A program made the position numbers and the translations under genes. 44,640 nucleotides of DNA from Polyangium sp. 15x6. Its GTDB lineage: Bacteria > Myxococcota_A > Polyangia > Polyangiales > Polyangiaceae. Positions 24,001 through 35,208 of the stretch are shown here, one piece after another. The stretch spans positions 1-44,640 of the forward strand of contig NZ_JASBQE010000098.1 of assembly GCF_029960785.1 (NCBI RefSeq), in the 5' to 3' direction. The notes below the pieces were generated by a model. It was given only the letters and a program-made list of their open reading frames with translations. It was not told where the DNA came from and searched no databases. Every line of letters begins with the position of its first letter. Positions within the stretch are counted from its first letter, which is position 1.

Positions 24001-25773
24001 CTTCCTGCCTTGGCGCGTGACGAGCTCGATCAGGCGCGTCACGTCAGGCACCCCGAGGCCCGTCGCAGGGTCCCAGCCAGGGGCGGCCGAGTAGCCAGAG
24101 AGTTTGTGGATCACGGCCTTGCCGTGGGCGTTGAGGACGTTCATGGCGACGTCCGTGCTGCCCTCGGAGATCTCGCGGAAAGGGGCCGGGGTTTCCTTCC
24201 GGAGCGCGTAGAGCAGCGGGTTGACGAAGCCGACGCGTCCGAGTCCAGCTGCGCGCCGAGCTTGGTTCATGAGGGCCACGATGGCTGCCCAGATCGGCGC
24301 GGCCACGCTGGTGCCGCCCGCGTAGTCGACCCACTGTCCACACGCGACCGCCTGGTAGCCCTGCATCGTGAGCGGCTGGCCCGGCGCGCGCTGCACGGCC
24401 GATCCCGAGGCCATGAGCGCGACGTCAGGGAAGCCGCGGCCATAGGGGACGACGGCAGGTTCGCCCTCGCCGCGGGCATACCAGCCCTTCATCGCGTCGG
24501 TTTGCCATTTCGGAATGGGCACCTCGCGGCTGAACCCACCACTCGACGCGAGCCGCACGAAATGAAGCACGCGGCCGAGCCCAGGAGGCGGCGGCCCACT
24601 CCACGCGATCTCCGTGAGCGGCGCGCGACCCGTGATCATCGTGCCGCCGACCGAGAGCACACGTTCCTCCACAGCCGGGAAGACCCCGTGAGGCCAGGGT
24701 GCGTCCCCGACGTACCTCCCGTCCTTGATCGTGCGCGGCACGCCGTCGAAGGCGCCCCAGTCGCCCGCTGCGCTGATCACCGTGACGCCGATGGCCGCAG
24801 CTTGATCGAGCAGGCCACTCACGACGCGGCGCCCGTGCACTCGGTAGTAGCTGCGCTCGGGCGTGATCCAGCTCGTCGAGACGATCGTCGGCATGTTCTC
24901 GCGGTCGCCGATCACCTTGAGCAGGAACGTCACCCACGGATCGGCGATGACCATCGGATCGACGAAGTACACGAGGATCCGCGCGCCCGGCGCCATCGCG
25001 CCCACCCACTCGACGGTCATCGCGACCTCGAGCGTGTAGAGCTTGTTCGCGCTCGTGACCTTCGAGGGCCGTGATCCCACGTGGTACGTCTTGATCTCCG
25101 GCGGATGCGGGATCCCGTGGGCGTCCCAGAACGCGTGGAGATCGCTCTCTTCGAGGGCGCCGCCGAGCATCAAGAGCGCGATCGTCTCGCCGGACCCGTC
25201 GAGCTCGCTCATCGGCGGGAAGCGGTAGATCTGGCGCACGTCGGCGGGGGTCAAGCCGAAGCCGGGCTCGGGACGGCTCTCGCGCGCGCCTTCGAGCGTG
25301 GGGAACTGCATCGGGTGCTCGGAGCCCGCGTCGGCGACCATCGTGCTGCGCGCGCGGTTGCCGCTCTGCCGGACCTTCACGGACTGGACGTACCGCGCGA
25401 TCTGTCGCGGGATCGGCCATTCCATGGGCGTGAGCGCGCGCTCGTCCTTCTCCTTTTCGTCGAGCCAGCGCCGGCACTCGGCGCCGAACGTGCGGCCCAC
25501 GGCCTCCTTCGTGGTCTTCACGAAGATCGTCTGTCCCGAGACGCTGCGCACGTCCATGTGCGGCATGCCGTGCTCTTCGAGCCACTCGAGCACGGCGCGG
25601 CGCTCGTCCGAGGGGAGGACGACGAACTTGCGCAGCTCCTCGCGCTCGAGGTGCCGCGCGCGCTTGTGGTTGTCGGGGTGGCTCGCCGCCTCCGCCGCGC
25701 GCCGGATCGACTCCCGATCGTTCTCGTGCAGGACGAAGACGAGGGTCAGCTCGTCGCTAGCGTAAGCGTTCAA
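23995..25773 (-). CDS. S53-family (sedolisin/kumamolisin-like) peptidase with altered catalytic Asp
   Basis: A 592-residue protein without a signal peptide. Residues about 1-125 resemble the S53 prodomain; the peptidase domain spans about 170-585. Compared with kumamolisin, Glu (249, in LYTLEVAMTVEW), the oxyanion Asp (338, SAAGDWG) and nucleophile Ser (489, YAGGTSVAAP) are present. The catalytic Asp four residues after the Glu is Thr253. The C-terminal calcium-site region (STDVAMN; GYSAAPGWDPATGLG) is kept. It may have low or unusual activity. The TTG start overlaps the halogenase stop (TTGA), so the two are translationally coupled. Its stop codon lies inside a repeat element. A role in cutting the nearby leader peptide is possible but unproven. 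Confidence 0.88.
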   Translation of the reverse strand: MNAYASDELTLVFVLHENDRESIRRAAEAASHPDNHKRARHLEREELRKFVVLPSDERRAVLEWLEEHGMPHMDVRSVSGQTIFVKTTKEAVGRTFGAECRRWLDEKEKDERALTPMEWPIPRQIARYVQSVKVRQSGNRARSTMVADAGSEHPMQFPTLEGARESRPEPGFGLTPADVRQIYRFPPMSELDGSGETIALLMLGGALEESDLHAFWDAHGIPHPPEIKTYHVGSRPSKVTSANKLYTLEVAMTVEWVGAMAPGARILVYFVDPMVIADPWVTFLLKVIGDRENMPTIVSTSWITPERSYYRVHGRRVVSGLLDQAAAIGVTVISAAGDWGAFDGVPRTIKDGRYVGDAPWPHGVFPAVEERVLSVGGTMITGRAPLTEIAWSGPPPPGLGRVLHFVRLASSGGFSREVPIPKWQTDAMKGWYARGEGEPAVVPYGRGFPDVALMASGSAVQRAPGQPLTMQGYQAVACGQWVDYAGGTSVAAPIWAAIVALMNQARRAAGLGRVGFVNPLLYALRKETPAPFREISEGSTDVAMNVLNAHGKAVIHKLSGYSAAPGWDPATGLGVPDVTRLIELVTRQGRKA

Positions 25774-27560
25774 GCCGAGGCCCCGGGCGCGAGCTTTACA
25801 AATCCTTTTTTCGCGGCGGCGCGTACGACGGAGAGCGTCGCGGCGCGGATGGCGTCGGGCGACGCGTATCCCTCGGGCAGGAGCCGCGGGGCCTCGGCGA
25901 GCAGCGTCGCGACCTCGCGGTGGCGGCCCATGGCGTCGACGACCGGGCCGAGCACGGGCGCGATCTTGCTCGGCGCCGCGTGCGTGCGATGCGTGAAGTC
26001 GGCGTCGTCGCTCACGAGATCGTAGAAGACGTCGAGCTCACCCGTCGGTTTGCCCTCGCTCGCCATGGGCTCGGTGCGCAGCGCCAGCCGGAAGGGCGCG
26101 AGGTGCTCGATCGCATGCTTCGGCAGCTCCGCGGGCGGCGGCAAGCCGTCGTCGTAGAACACGTTGTACACGTCGCCCTGGAGGCCCGCGATGCCCGCGA
26201 CGAGCGGGATCACCGTGTCGTCCGTGACGGCGCGGAGCGTCGGGAAGAACCCGGCGCTCGCCATGGTGAAGGCCTGCCGATCGTCGACCGCGAGCTTGCC
26301 CGAGGCGTTCACGAGCCGCTGCGCCTCCCACCACCACGACGGCGCCGCGCGGTTGTTCCCGTAGAAGTAGCGCGCGAGCCGGAGGAACGAGCCCGCCTCG
26401 CCGCGGATGTAGTCGGCGTACGCGCGCCAGAGCGCGTCCTCGGGCAGCTCTTTGCGTGCGCGCGCGGTGCGGTACGTGTACGCCGCGCGATGACCGCTCT
26501 GCATCGCGAGCGTCACGCCCGACGAGAGGATCGGATCGACGAAGATCGCCGCGTCTCCGGCCGTGGCCCAGCCCGGTCCCGTGGGGCTCTTCGCCCACGA
26601 CGACCAGTCGCGGGTGACGGCGATGCGCTTGCCTCCGCCGATGAAATCGTCGCGGTTGGTGGCGCGCGAGAGCAGGCCGCGCACCTCGGGGCAGCCCTGG
26701 ATCGTCTCGTGGTAAAACGACTCGGGATCCTGGTTCTGGAGCGCGTCCTTGAAGTGCGTCGTGTTCGTCACGACGCCGACGCTGAGGAGGTCTCGAGCGA
26801 CGGGGATGTACCAGATCCAGCCTTTGTCGACCGAGCAGATGAACACGTTCGTCCGGTCGTGCGTGCCCCGGTAGAGGATCTTCCACTCGGCGCCGGACCA
26901 GTAGCCGTAGACCGCGTAGTTGTTCATGTGCGGATCGAAGACGCGGCCGCCCGGCGTGAAGCGCGTGCCTTGCCCGCTCGCGTCGAGCACGAACGAGGTC
27001 TCGATCGTGCCCTCGCGGCCCTGATCGTCCTCCCAGTCGACGCCCGTGACGCGGCCCTCTGCGTCCTTGTGGATGGTTCGTCCGCGCGTCCCTTCGCGCA
27101 CGTCGGCGCCGAAGTCCCGCGCGCGGTTCATGATCATGTGGTCGAACTCGGCGCGCCGGACGTTGAAGGCGTTGAACGTCTCGTCGCGCTCTTCGGGCCG
27201 GCGCAGGAGCTTCGAAAAATCCTGGCCGAGCACGTTGAGCACCTCGGCGCCTTCGTGGAGCCGGACGTCGCCGAGCTTGAGGTAGTCGGCGTCCCAGGGC
27301 GTCCGATCGCGGCCCCACACGAAGGTGATGCCCATCTTGCGGATGAAGCCGGCGCGGCCGAGATCGTCGTAGATCCCGAGGTCACGCAGGACCGGGTTCA
27401 GCGCGGGGATGAGGGATTCGCCGATGTGGTAGCGCGGGAAGCGCGCCTTCTCGAGGACCGTGACCGAGAGGTTCGGCTCGTACTTTTTGAGGATGGCGGC
27501 GAAGGTGCTGCCCGCAGGACCTCCGCCGAGGACGACCACGTCGCGATGCTCGATGCCCAT
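25770..27560 (-). CDS. Flavin-dependent halogenase (FADH2-dependent)
   Basis: A 596-residue enzyme. The FAD-binding GGGPAG lies at 12-17 and IGESLIPALN at 46-55. The halogenase signature WxWxIP is present as WIWYIP (248-253), and the second signature FxxPxxSxG as FVDPILSSG (340-348). Lys75, in GFIRKMGITFVWG, is in the position of the catalytic lysine of phenol-type flavin halogenases. Such enzymes use HOCl made at FADH2 to chlorinate or brominate aromatic rings; the substrate may be an aromatic residue on the leader-peptide tail (Tyr97 or His95) or a free compound. First gene of a two-gene operon with the S53 peptidase, divergent from the haem-oxygenase-like gene. Confidence 0.88.
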   Translation of the reverse strand: MGIEHRDVVVLGGGPAGSTFAAILKKYEPNLSVTVLEKARFPRYHIGESLIPALNPVLRDLGIYDDLGRAGFIRKMGITFVWGRDRTPWDADYLKLGDVRLHEGAEVLNVLGQDFSKLLRRPEERDETFNAFNVRRAEFDHMIMNRARDFGADVREGTRGRTIHKDAEGRVTGVDWEDDQGREGTIETSFVLDASGQGTRFTPGGRVFDPHMNNYAVYGYWSGAEWKILYRGTHDRTNVFICSVDKGWIWYIPVARDLLSVGVVTNTTHFKDALQNQDPESFYHETIQGCPEVRGLLSRATNRDDFIGGGKRIAVTRDWSSWAKSPTGPGWATAGDAAIFVDPILSSGVTLAMQSGHRAAYTYRTARARKELPEDALWRAYADYIRGEAGSFLRLARYFYGNNRAAPSWWWEAQRLVNASGKLAVDDRQAFTMASAGFFPTLRAVTDDTVIPLVAGIAGLQGDVYNVFYDDGLPPPAELPKHAIEHLAPFRLALRTEPMASEGKPTGELDVFYDLVSDDADFTHRTHAAPSKIAPVLGPVVDAMGRHREVATLLAEAPRLLPEGYASPDAIRAATLSVVRAAAKKGFVKLAPGASA

Positions 27561-27656
27561 GATTCGGCCTCGATTATCACGCGGCGCGCGCGCCTGGAAG
27601 CTTCGCGCCCGATGGGGTATCCGTGCTCTCCGAGGGCCGGGGAGGAGTCGCCGATC

Positions 27657-28490
27657 GTGCAGGGTTCCGACATCACGTGGGCGCGCATCGCGGAAGGAAA
27701 GATCGTGGTCGCGACGAGCACGCGGGCCTTCCTGCACGAGGACGCGCTGGCCTTCGGAGGGCCGTTCTCGGTGCCGCCCGAGGGGCCGGTGAGCCTCGCG
27801 GCGACGCGGAACCTGCTCGACGGCGCGGTGGGCGTCGCGCAACGCGAAGGGCCCGCGCCGCCGCGGCGCGAGCTCACGCTCACGGGCTGGATCCATCGCC
27901 TCGCGGGGTACTTTCATACGACCCACGCGACGCCGCCGCTCATGATCGAGGCCGCGGCGCGCTTCGAAGCCGAGGGGCGCGCGGCGCTCGCGGCGTGGGC
28001 GCACGAGAAGTCGCGCGACGAGCACGGGCACGATGCGCTCGCGCTGCGAGATCTCGCGTCGCTCGGCTACGACGCCCGCGCGCTCGTCGCCGCGCACGTG
28101 CCGGAGACCGCGGCGGCGCTCGTGGATTTCTTCACGTCGCTCGTGCGTGGACCAGGAGATCCCGCGCGGTGCGTGGGGTACGCGTTCGCGCTCGAGCGCC
28201 TCGCCGCGACGCGCAGCGCGGCCGAGGTGCGCGCCGTGCAAGCCGTGCTCCCGCGCGGCGTCGACGCGACGCGGTGCCTGCGCGTGCACAGCGCCGCGGG
28301 CACCGACGCGGATCACGTCGAGGACATCGTCACGCTCGCGGCCGGCCTCTCGCATGGAGAGCGCGAGGCGATCACGCGGGCCGCTTACGAGACCACCCGG
28401 ATCGGGAAGCGCGCGCGCGGCGACGCCGCTCTCCGCGACGACGATCTCTCCACGATGTTCGAGCCGTTTCGCGTCGCGCTCGAAACTTGA
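27657..28490 (+). CDS. Haem-oxygenase-like oxidase (HDO/TenA-PqqC-type) candidate
   Basis: A 277-residue all-helical protein. HDO-type (diiron) metal-ligand patterns are visible: AHEKSRDEHGHDALALRDL (115-133, with E117, E122, H123/H125), FALER (E180) and VHSAAGTDADHVED (H211, D217, H220). Such proteins oxidise amines or fatty-acid and amino-acid substrates, in several RiPP and siderophore pathways. The GTG at 27657 has GGAGGAG 9 nt upstream and is preferred over an ATG at 27612. The assignment rests on motif spacing only. It is divergent from the halogenase and is followed by the beta-hydroxylase 54 nt later. Confidence 0.62.
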   Translation: MQGSDITWARIAEGKIVVATSTRAFLHEDALAFGGPFSVPPEGPVSLAATRNLLDGAVGVAQREGPAPPRRELTLTGWIHRLAGYFHTTHATPPLMIEAAARFEAEGRAALAAWAHEKSRDEHGHDALALRDLASLGYDARALVAAHVPETAAALVDFFTSLVRGPGDPARCVGYAFALERLAATRSAAEVRAVQAVLPRGVDATRCLRVHSAAGTDADHVEDIVTLAAGLSHGEREAITRAAYETTRIGKRARGDAALRDDDLSTMFEPFRVALET

Positions 28491-28543
28491 CACGAGGGGC
28501 CCGCCTCGGCTGCGATGCTCGGCCTCTCGACAGGGAAGAGCGG

Positions 28544-29248
28544 ATGTACCAGAGGCGTCACGTCCCGAGCCCGCGCGCGCTTTCGAAGGCCTATCGTTTC
28601 CTGCGGCTTCCGCTCGCGATCGACGTCGCGTCGATCGTCGCCGAGATCGAGGCGACGGACATCACGTGGCTGCCGAGCCAGTGGAAGTGGCACCTCGGCA
28701 CCTCGTTCTGCATCCTGCGCGGCGGGCAAGAGCGAGGCTGGCCCGGCAGTCGTCTCACGAGCGGAGGCGGCATCGATGCGCCTGCGCTCGAGGCCCTTCC
28801 GCGCCTGCGCGAGCTGCTCGACACGGCGTTCCCCGCGCGCCCCGTCTCCGCGTGGCTCGGCTTGAGCCCGCCGGATTCGCGCATCCATCTGCACGTCGAC
28901 AACACGCCCCACTGGGACGAGCACCACCGCTTCCACGTCCCGCTGATCACGACGCCGGCCGCGCGCCTCTGCGTCGCGGGTCGTTTCCTGCATCTGCCCG
29001 CGGGCACCGCGTGGGCCTTCAACAACAGCGTGCCGCACGGCGCGGAAAACCTGGGTCCCCCGCGCATTCACCTCATGGTCGATCTGCCGCCCGCGCCGGC
29101 GGTCGAGGCTCTCGTCGCCGCGGGCACGCCGGAAGAAGGCGCGAAAGATCCCGAGGCGATCGCCCGTTTGTCGCGGGATCCGATGGAGTCGATCCCCGAG
29201 GCGATGAAGTCGGACGCGTATCTGCTCTGGCGACTCGCGCAGCAGTAG
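28544..29248 (+). CDS. Aspartyl/asparaginyl beta-hydroxylase-like 2OG dioxygenase
   Basis: A 234-residue protein. It shows the family order HVDNTPHWDEHHRFHVPL (HxD metal site), FLHLPAGTAWAFNNSVPHG (second metal His) and NLGPPRIHLMVDL (2-oxoglutarate Arg). Family members hydroxylate the beta carbon of Asp or Asn in proteins or peptides. The Asp-rich tail of the nearby leader peptide is an attractive substrate (inference). The start ATG has a GGGAAGAG box. It lies 53 nt after the haem-oxygenase-like gene, on the same strand. Confidence 0.8.
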   Translation: MYQRRHVPSPRALSKAYRFLRLPLAIDVASIVAEIEATDITWLPSQWKWHLGTSFCILRGGQERGWPGSRLTSGGGIDAPALEALPRLRELLDTAFPARPVSAWLGLSPPDSRIHLHVDNTPHWDEHHRFHVPLITTPAARLCVAGRFLHLPAGTAWAFNNSVPHGAENLGPPRIHLMVDLPPAPAVEALVAAGTPEEGAKDPEAIARLSRDPMESIPEAMKSDAYLLWRLAQQ

Positions 29249-29363
29249 CGGGAGGAAGGGGAGGGGAGGGAAGAACACCCTCCACTTGACCAACCCCACC
29301 TCGACGAACCTCGAACGTGCCCTTACGGAACGTTCTTCTCTCACCGAATTTGCGTCACCGTGT

Positions 29364-29417
29364 GGTCCGACCAACCGTTCGTCGGACCGTGAGGGAGGGG
29401 GCGCGGCAAGTTGCCGC
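29364..29417. promoter_or_regulatory. Inverted repeats upstream of the complex III operon
   Basis: In the 261-nt leader before actA, GGTCCGAC-N9-GTCGGACC lies at 29364-29388, flanked by TCAC/GTGA, and GCGGCAA-G-TTGCCGC lies at 29403-29417. Both are candidate operators or leader structures. A TTGACC hexamer is at 29286-29291, but no good -10 follows it, so no promoter is assigned. Confidence 0.45.
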
Positions 29418-29509
29418 AGCCGTGCGGCGCTTTGCCATCTTGCCCTCGTCGGCTGGGGACGGCAAAACCCGCCCGCGTCGTCGGGAATTCCCGATGATCG
29501 AGCGTCCAC

Positions 29510-30163
29510 ATGGCGAGATACCTATTCCCAAAGTGGTCCAACCGGGTGCTGCCGATGGTGGCCGCCTTCGTACTTGCTCCGCTTGGCACCGCGGCTGCCG
29601 GCGGCCTTTGGTACTACGGTACCAACAAGCACGTCGAAGTTGGCTACACGCCCACACAACCCGTGGACTACAGCCACAAGCTGCATGCCGGCGATCTCGG
29701 CATCGACTGCCGTTACTGTCACACGGCCGTCGACAAGAGCGCCCAAGCGTCCGTCCCTCCCACCGAGACGTGCATGAACTGCCACTCGAAGGTGAAGACG
29801 GATAGTCAAAAGCTTCTTCCCGTGCGGGAGAGCTACGCCACGGGGAACCCCATCCCCTGGGTGCGCGTCCACAACCTGGCCGACTACGCGTACTTCAACC
29901 ACCAGGCCCACGCGACCGCAGGAGTGGCTTGCCAGAGCTGCCACGGCCGCGTCGACCAGATGATCAAGGTGAGTCAGGCGCAGCCCCTGTCCATGGGCTG
30001 GTGCCTCGACTGTCATCGGAACCCCGAGCCGAACCTCCGGGATCCGAAGGACATCACCAAGATGGTCGACGAGACCGTGCCGGCGAGCGTCGCGAACCTC
30101 GCGGCTCCGCCCTCGCAGCGCAAGGTCTCGCCTCCCGTTCACTGCTCGGGGTGCCACCGATGA
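29510..30163 (+). CDS. actA: Alternative complex III subunit ActA, pentahaem cytochrome c
   Basis: A 217-residue periplasm-facing membrane-anchored cytochrome, the haem subunit of alternative complex III (quinol:electron-acceptor oxidoreductase). A single N-terminal membrane helix (about 11-35) is followed by five CxxCH haem sites: CRYCH 67-71, CMNCH 88-92, CQSCH 141-145, CLDCH 165-169 and CSGCH 212-216. Five haems are normal for ActA. It passes electrons from the ActB cluster toward ActE and the oxidase. The stop overlaps the actB start by 4 nt (ATGA). Confidence 0.95.
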   Translation: MARYLFPKWSNRVLPMVAAFVLAPLGTAAAGGLWYYGTNKHVEVGYTPTQPVDYSHKLHAGDLGIDCRYCHTAVDKSAQASVPPTETCMNCHSKVKTDSQKLLPVRESYATGNPIPWVRVHNLADYAYFNHQAHATAGVACQSCHGRVDQMIKVSQAQPLSMGWCLDCHRNPEPNLRDPKDITKMVDETVPASVANLAAPPSQRKVSPPVHCSGCHR

Positions 30164-33140
30164 AGCGAGCTCCGTATCCCATCGAGCCGGATACGTCCGG
30201 AAAGAACTACTGGCGGAGCCTCGACGAGTTCGAGAAGTCACCGTCGTTCGCAGAGGACCTCACGCGCGAGTTCCCGGAGGGCGCCGCAGAGCCTCCGCAA
30301 GGGACGAACCGCCGGCAGTTCCTCTCCATCATGGGCGCGTCGATGGCCCTCGGCGGTCTCGCGGCGTGCCGCAGGCCCGAAGAGGTCATCGTCCCCTACA
30401 CGCGCGCGCCGGAAGAGGTCATCCCGGGCAAGCCGCTCTTCTTCTCGACCGCGATGCCGATCCTCGGCACCGCGATCGGCCTCGTCGTCGAGACGCACGA
30501 GGGCCGGCCGACGAAGATCGAGGGCAACCCGCGGCACCCCGAGAGCCTCGGCGCGACGAACTCGTTCGTGCAGGCGTCGGTGCTCGACCTCTACGATCCC
30601 GACCGCAGCCAGAGCCCGCAAGAGAAGGGCCTGGCGCGGACGTGGGACGAGGCGAACGCCTTCCTGCGCAAGCTCGGCGACGACGCGAAGAAGAAGAACG
30701 GCAAGGGCCTCGCGGTCCTCGTCGAGGATCATCGCTCGCCCACGCTCGCGGCGCAGCTCGACGCGCTCCTCAAGCTGATGCCCGACGCGCGCGTCGTGCG
30801 GTACGAGGCGTTCGGCCGGGACGTTCAGGAAGAGGGCGCGCGGATCGCCTTCGGCAAGGCGCTCGTGCCCGTCTACGACATCGGCGAGGCCGACGTCGTG
30901 GTCTCGCTCGACGCGGACTTCCTGCTGAACGAAGGCAGCGTCGTGAAGAACGTGCGCGCCTTCGCGGCGCGGCGGGACCCGGACCGCAAGGACAAACCGA
31001 TGAACCGGTTCTACGCGATCGAGAGCATCTTCTCGGTCACGGGGACGAGCGCGGATCATCGGCTGCGCCTTTCGAGCCGCAAGATCCCGGCGATCGCGTA
31101 CGCGCTCGCGCAGGAGATCGCCGCGGCCGCGAAGGTGGAGCTGCCCGCGGACATCACGTCCGCGCTCGGCGGCGCGCCCGCGCTCGATCCCGACGCGGCG
31201 AAGCTGGTCAAGGCCATCGCCGGCGATATCGCCAAGCGCAACGGCGCGGTCGCGATCGTCGTGGGTCGCAAGCAGCCCGCGGCCGTGCACGCGCTCGTGC
31301 ACGCGGTGCATCGCGCGATCGGCGCCGTCGGCAAGACGGTGAAGCTCGTAAAACCCCTCGACGAGGTGAAGGGCGGCCCGGCAGAGATCGCGGCGCTCGC
31401 GAAGGACCTCCAGGCGGGCACGGTCGACACGCTCCTCGTGCTCGGCGGCAACCCCGTCTTCAACGCGCCCGCGGACGTCCGCGACGCCATCGGCAAGGCG
31501 AAGACGCTGGTCCACGTGGGCACGCACGTCGACGAGACGGGCAAGGCCGCGGCGTGGCACCTGAACCGCGCGCACACGCTGGAGAGCTGGGGCGACGTCC
31601 GGTCCGAAGACGGCACGGGCGCGATCATCCAGCCGCTCATCGCGCCGATGTACGGCGGCAAGACGGACGCGGAGATCCTCGAGGTCTTCCTCGGCGGCAC
31701 GCGCAAGGGCTACGACCTCGTCCGCGCGAGCTGGCGTGGGGCGCAGTCGCTCGTCGCCGACTTCGAGCGTGACTTCCGGCGCGCGCTGCACGACGGCATC
31801 TGGAAGGACAGCGCCTTCCCGGCCGAGACGGCGGATCTCGACGCGGCGAAGGTCGGCGCGGCGATCAAGGCGCAGAAGGCCGTGGCGCCGAAGGGCGACC
31901 TCGAGGTCGTCTTCGACCCGGATCCGCACACGTGGGACGGCCGGTACGCGAACAACGGCTGGCTCCAGGAGATGCCGGACCCGATGGCCAAGCTCACCTG
32001 GGGCAACGTCGCGTCCCTCTCGCCGAAGACGGCGAAGGGGCTCGGCGTGGTCGACGGGGATCTGGTCACGGTGAGCGCGAACGGGGCGTCGGTGACGTTG
32101 CCCGCGCTCGTGGCGCCGGGCCTGGCGGACGGGACGATCCTCGTCACCGTCGGTCAAGGCCGGACCGTGGTCGGTCGGGTCGGCAAGAACGTCGGCGTCG
32201 ATACGGGGGCGCTGCGCGCGAGCGCGGCCTTCCACGTCGCGGACGGCGTGTCGATCACGAAGGCGGGCGGCTCGACGAAGCTCTCGCGGACGCAGGAGCA
32301 CTTCCTCACGGAGGGCCGGCCGCTCGTTCTCGAGGCGTCGTTCGCCAAGTACCAGGCGAACCCGCAGGTCGTCCCGCCGCCGAAGAAGTACCTGAGCCTC
32401 TTCGAGGAGCGGAAGTACGACCAAGGTCACGCCTGGGGCATGACGATCGATCTCGCGGCCTGCGTTGGCTGCAACGCTTGCAGCATCGCCTGCCAGGCGG
32501 AGAACAACATCCCGATCGTCGGCGCCGAAGGCGTGCAGAGGTCGCGCGAGATGCACTGGCTCCGCATGGATCGGTACTTCGAGGGCGACCTCGAGAACCC
32601 GACCAGCGTCTCGCAGCCGATGATGTGCGTGCACTGCGAGAATGCGCCGTGCGAAGAGGTCTGCCCGGTCGCGGCGACGACGCACAGCCCCGAGGGGCTG
32701 AACGAGATGACCTACAACCGGTGCATCGGCACCAAGTACTGCGCGAACAACTGCCCCTTCAAGGTTCGTCGGTTCAACTACCACGACTACACGAAGGACA
32801 CGATCGAGCAGCACAAGATGCAGATGAACCCCGACGTCACGGTGCGAAGCCGAGGCGTCATGGAGAAGTGCACGTACTGCGTGCAGCGCATCAATCGCGC
32901 GAAGATCTCCGCGAAGGCGGAGGGGCGCGACCGTCTCCGTGACGGCGAGGTGGTGACGGCGTGCCAGGCGGCTTGCCCGGCGCAGGCGATCCACTTCGGC
33001 GACCTCAACGACAAGCAGAGCGAGGTGGCCAAGCGCGCCGCCGGGCCGCGTGGATACAAGCTCCTCGAAGAGCTCAACATCCGCCCGCGCACGTCGTACC
33101 TCGCCAAGATCAAGAACCCCAACCCTGAGCTGGAGGGGGC

Positions 33141-33144
<4 letters not shown>
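30160..33144 (+). CDS. actB: Alternative complex III subunit ActB, molybdopterin-like/iron-sulfur
   Basis: A 994-residue subunit. A twin-arginine-like N-terminus ([17 protein letters not shown]) precedes a molybdopterin-oxidoreductase-like domain, which in ActB proteins normally lacks the cofactor. The C-terminal ferredoxin-like domain (about 765-960) has Cys motifs [37 protein letters not shown] and CTYC...CQAACP for its Fe-S clusters. It receives electrons from quinol through ActC/ActF and hands them to ActA haems. It overlaps actA and actC by ATGA. Confidence 0.95.
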
Positions 33145-34641
<1,497 letters not shown>

Positions 34642-34649
<8 letters not shown>

Positions 34650-35208
34650 GGCTCATCGTCACGAAGAGCTCGAGGAAGAGGCGGCGAAGCCGTTCGGCCT
34701 CATGGGCTACTTCCTCACGCCCGGCGAGCTGATGCACGCCTGTGAGAAGCTGAAGAACGCGGGGTACAAGAACTTCGACGCGCAGACGCCGTTCCCCGTG
34801 CACGGCCTCGAGAAGGCGATGGGGCTGCCCCCGTCGAAGATGCCCTGGATCGTGCTGGCCGCCGGGACGACGGGCCTGCTCAGCGCGATCGCGCTGACGT
34901 GGTTCGTCTCGATCGACTACCCGCTCGTCATCAGCGGCAAGCCGTCGTTCTCGTACCAGGCGTACATCCCGATCATGTTCGAGCTCACCGTACTCTTCTC
35001 GGCGTTCGGTGCGTTCTTCGGCATGTGGGGCATGAACCGCCTGCCGATGTTCTACCACCCGTCGATGAAGCACCCGTCCTTCCCGCGTGCGACGGACGAC
35101 GCGTTCTTCGTCACCGTCGAGGCGAAGGACCCCAAATACGACGCGTCGAAGACGAGGAAGCTCCTCGAGGAGCTCGGCGCGCGCGAGATCGTGGAGGTCA
35201 CGGAATGA
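34642..35208 (+). CDS. actD: Alternative complex III subunit ActD
   Basis: A 188-residue membrane protein with a short cytoplasmic N-terminus, the DUF3341-type start ([20 protein letters not shown]), and two helices ([39 protein letters not shown]) separated by an external loop. The GTG start has GGAGGAG 4 nt upstream and lies inside the actC end. ActD is a structural subunit bracing ActC and ActF. The end overlaps actE by 4 nt. Confidence 0.92.
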
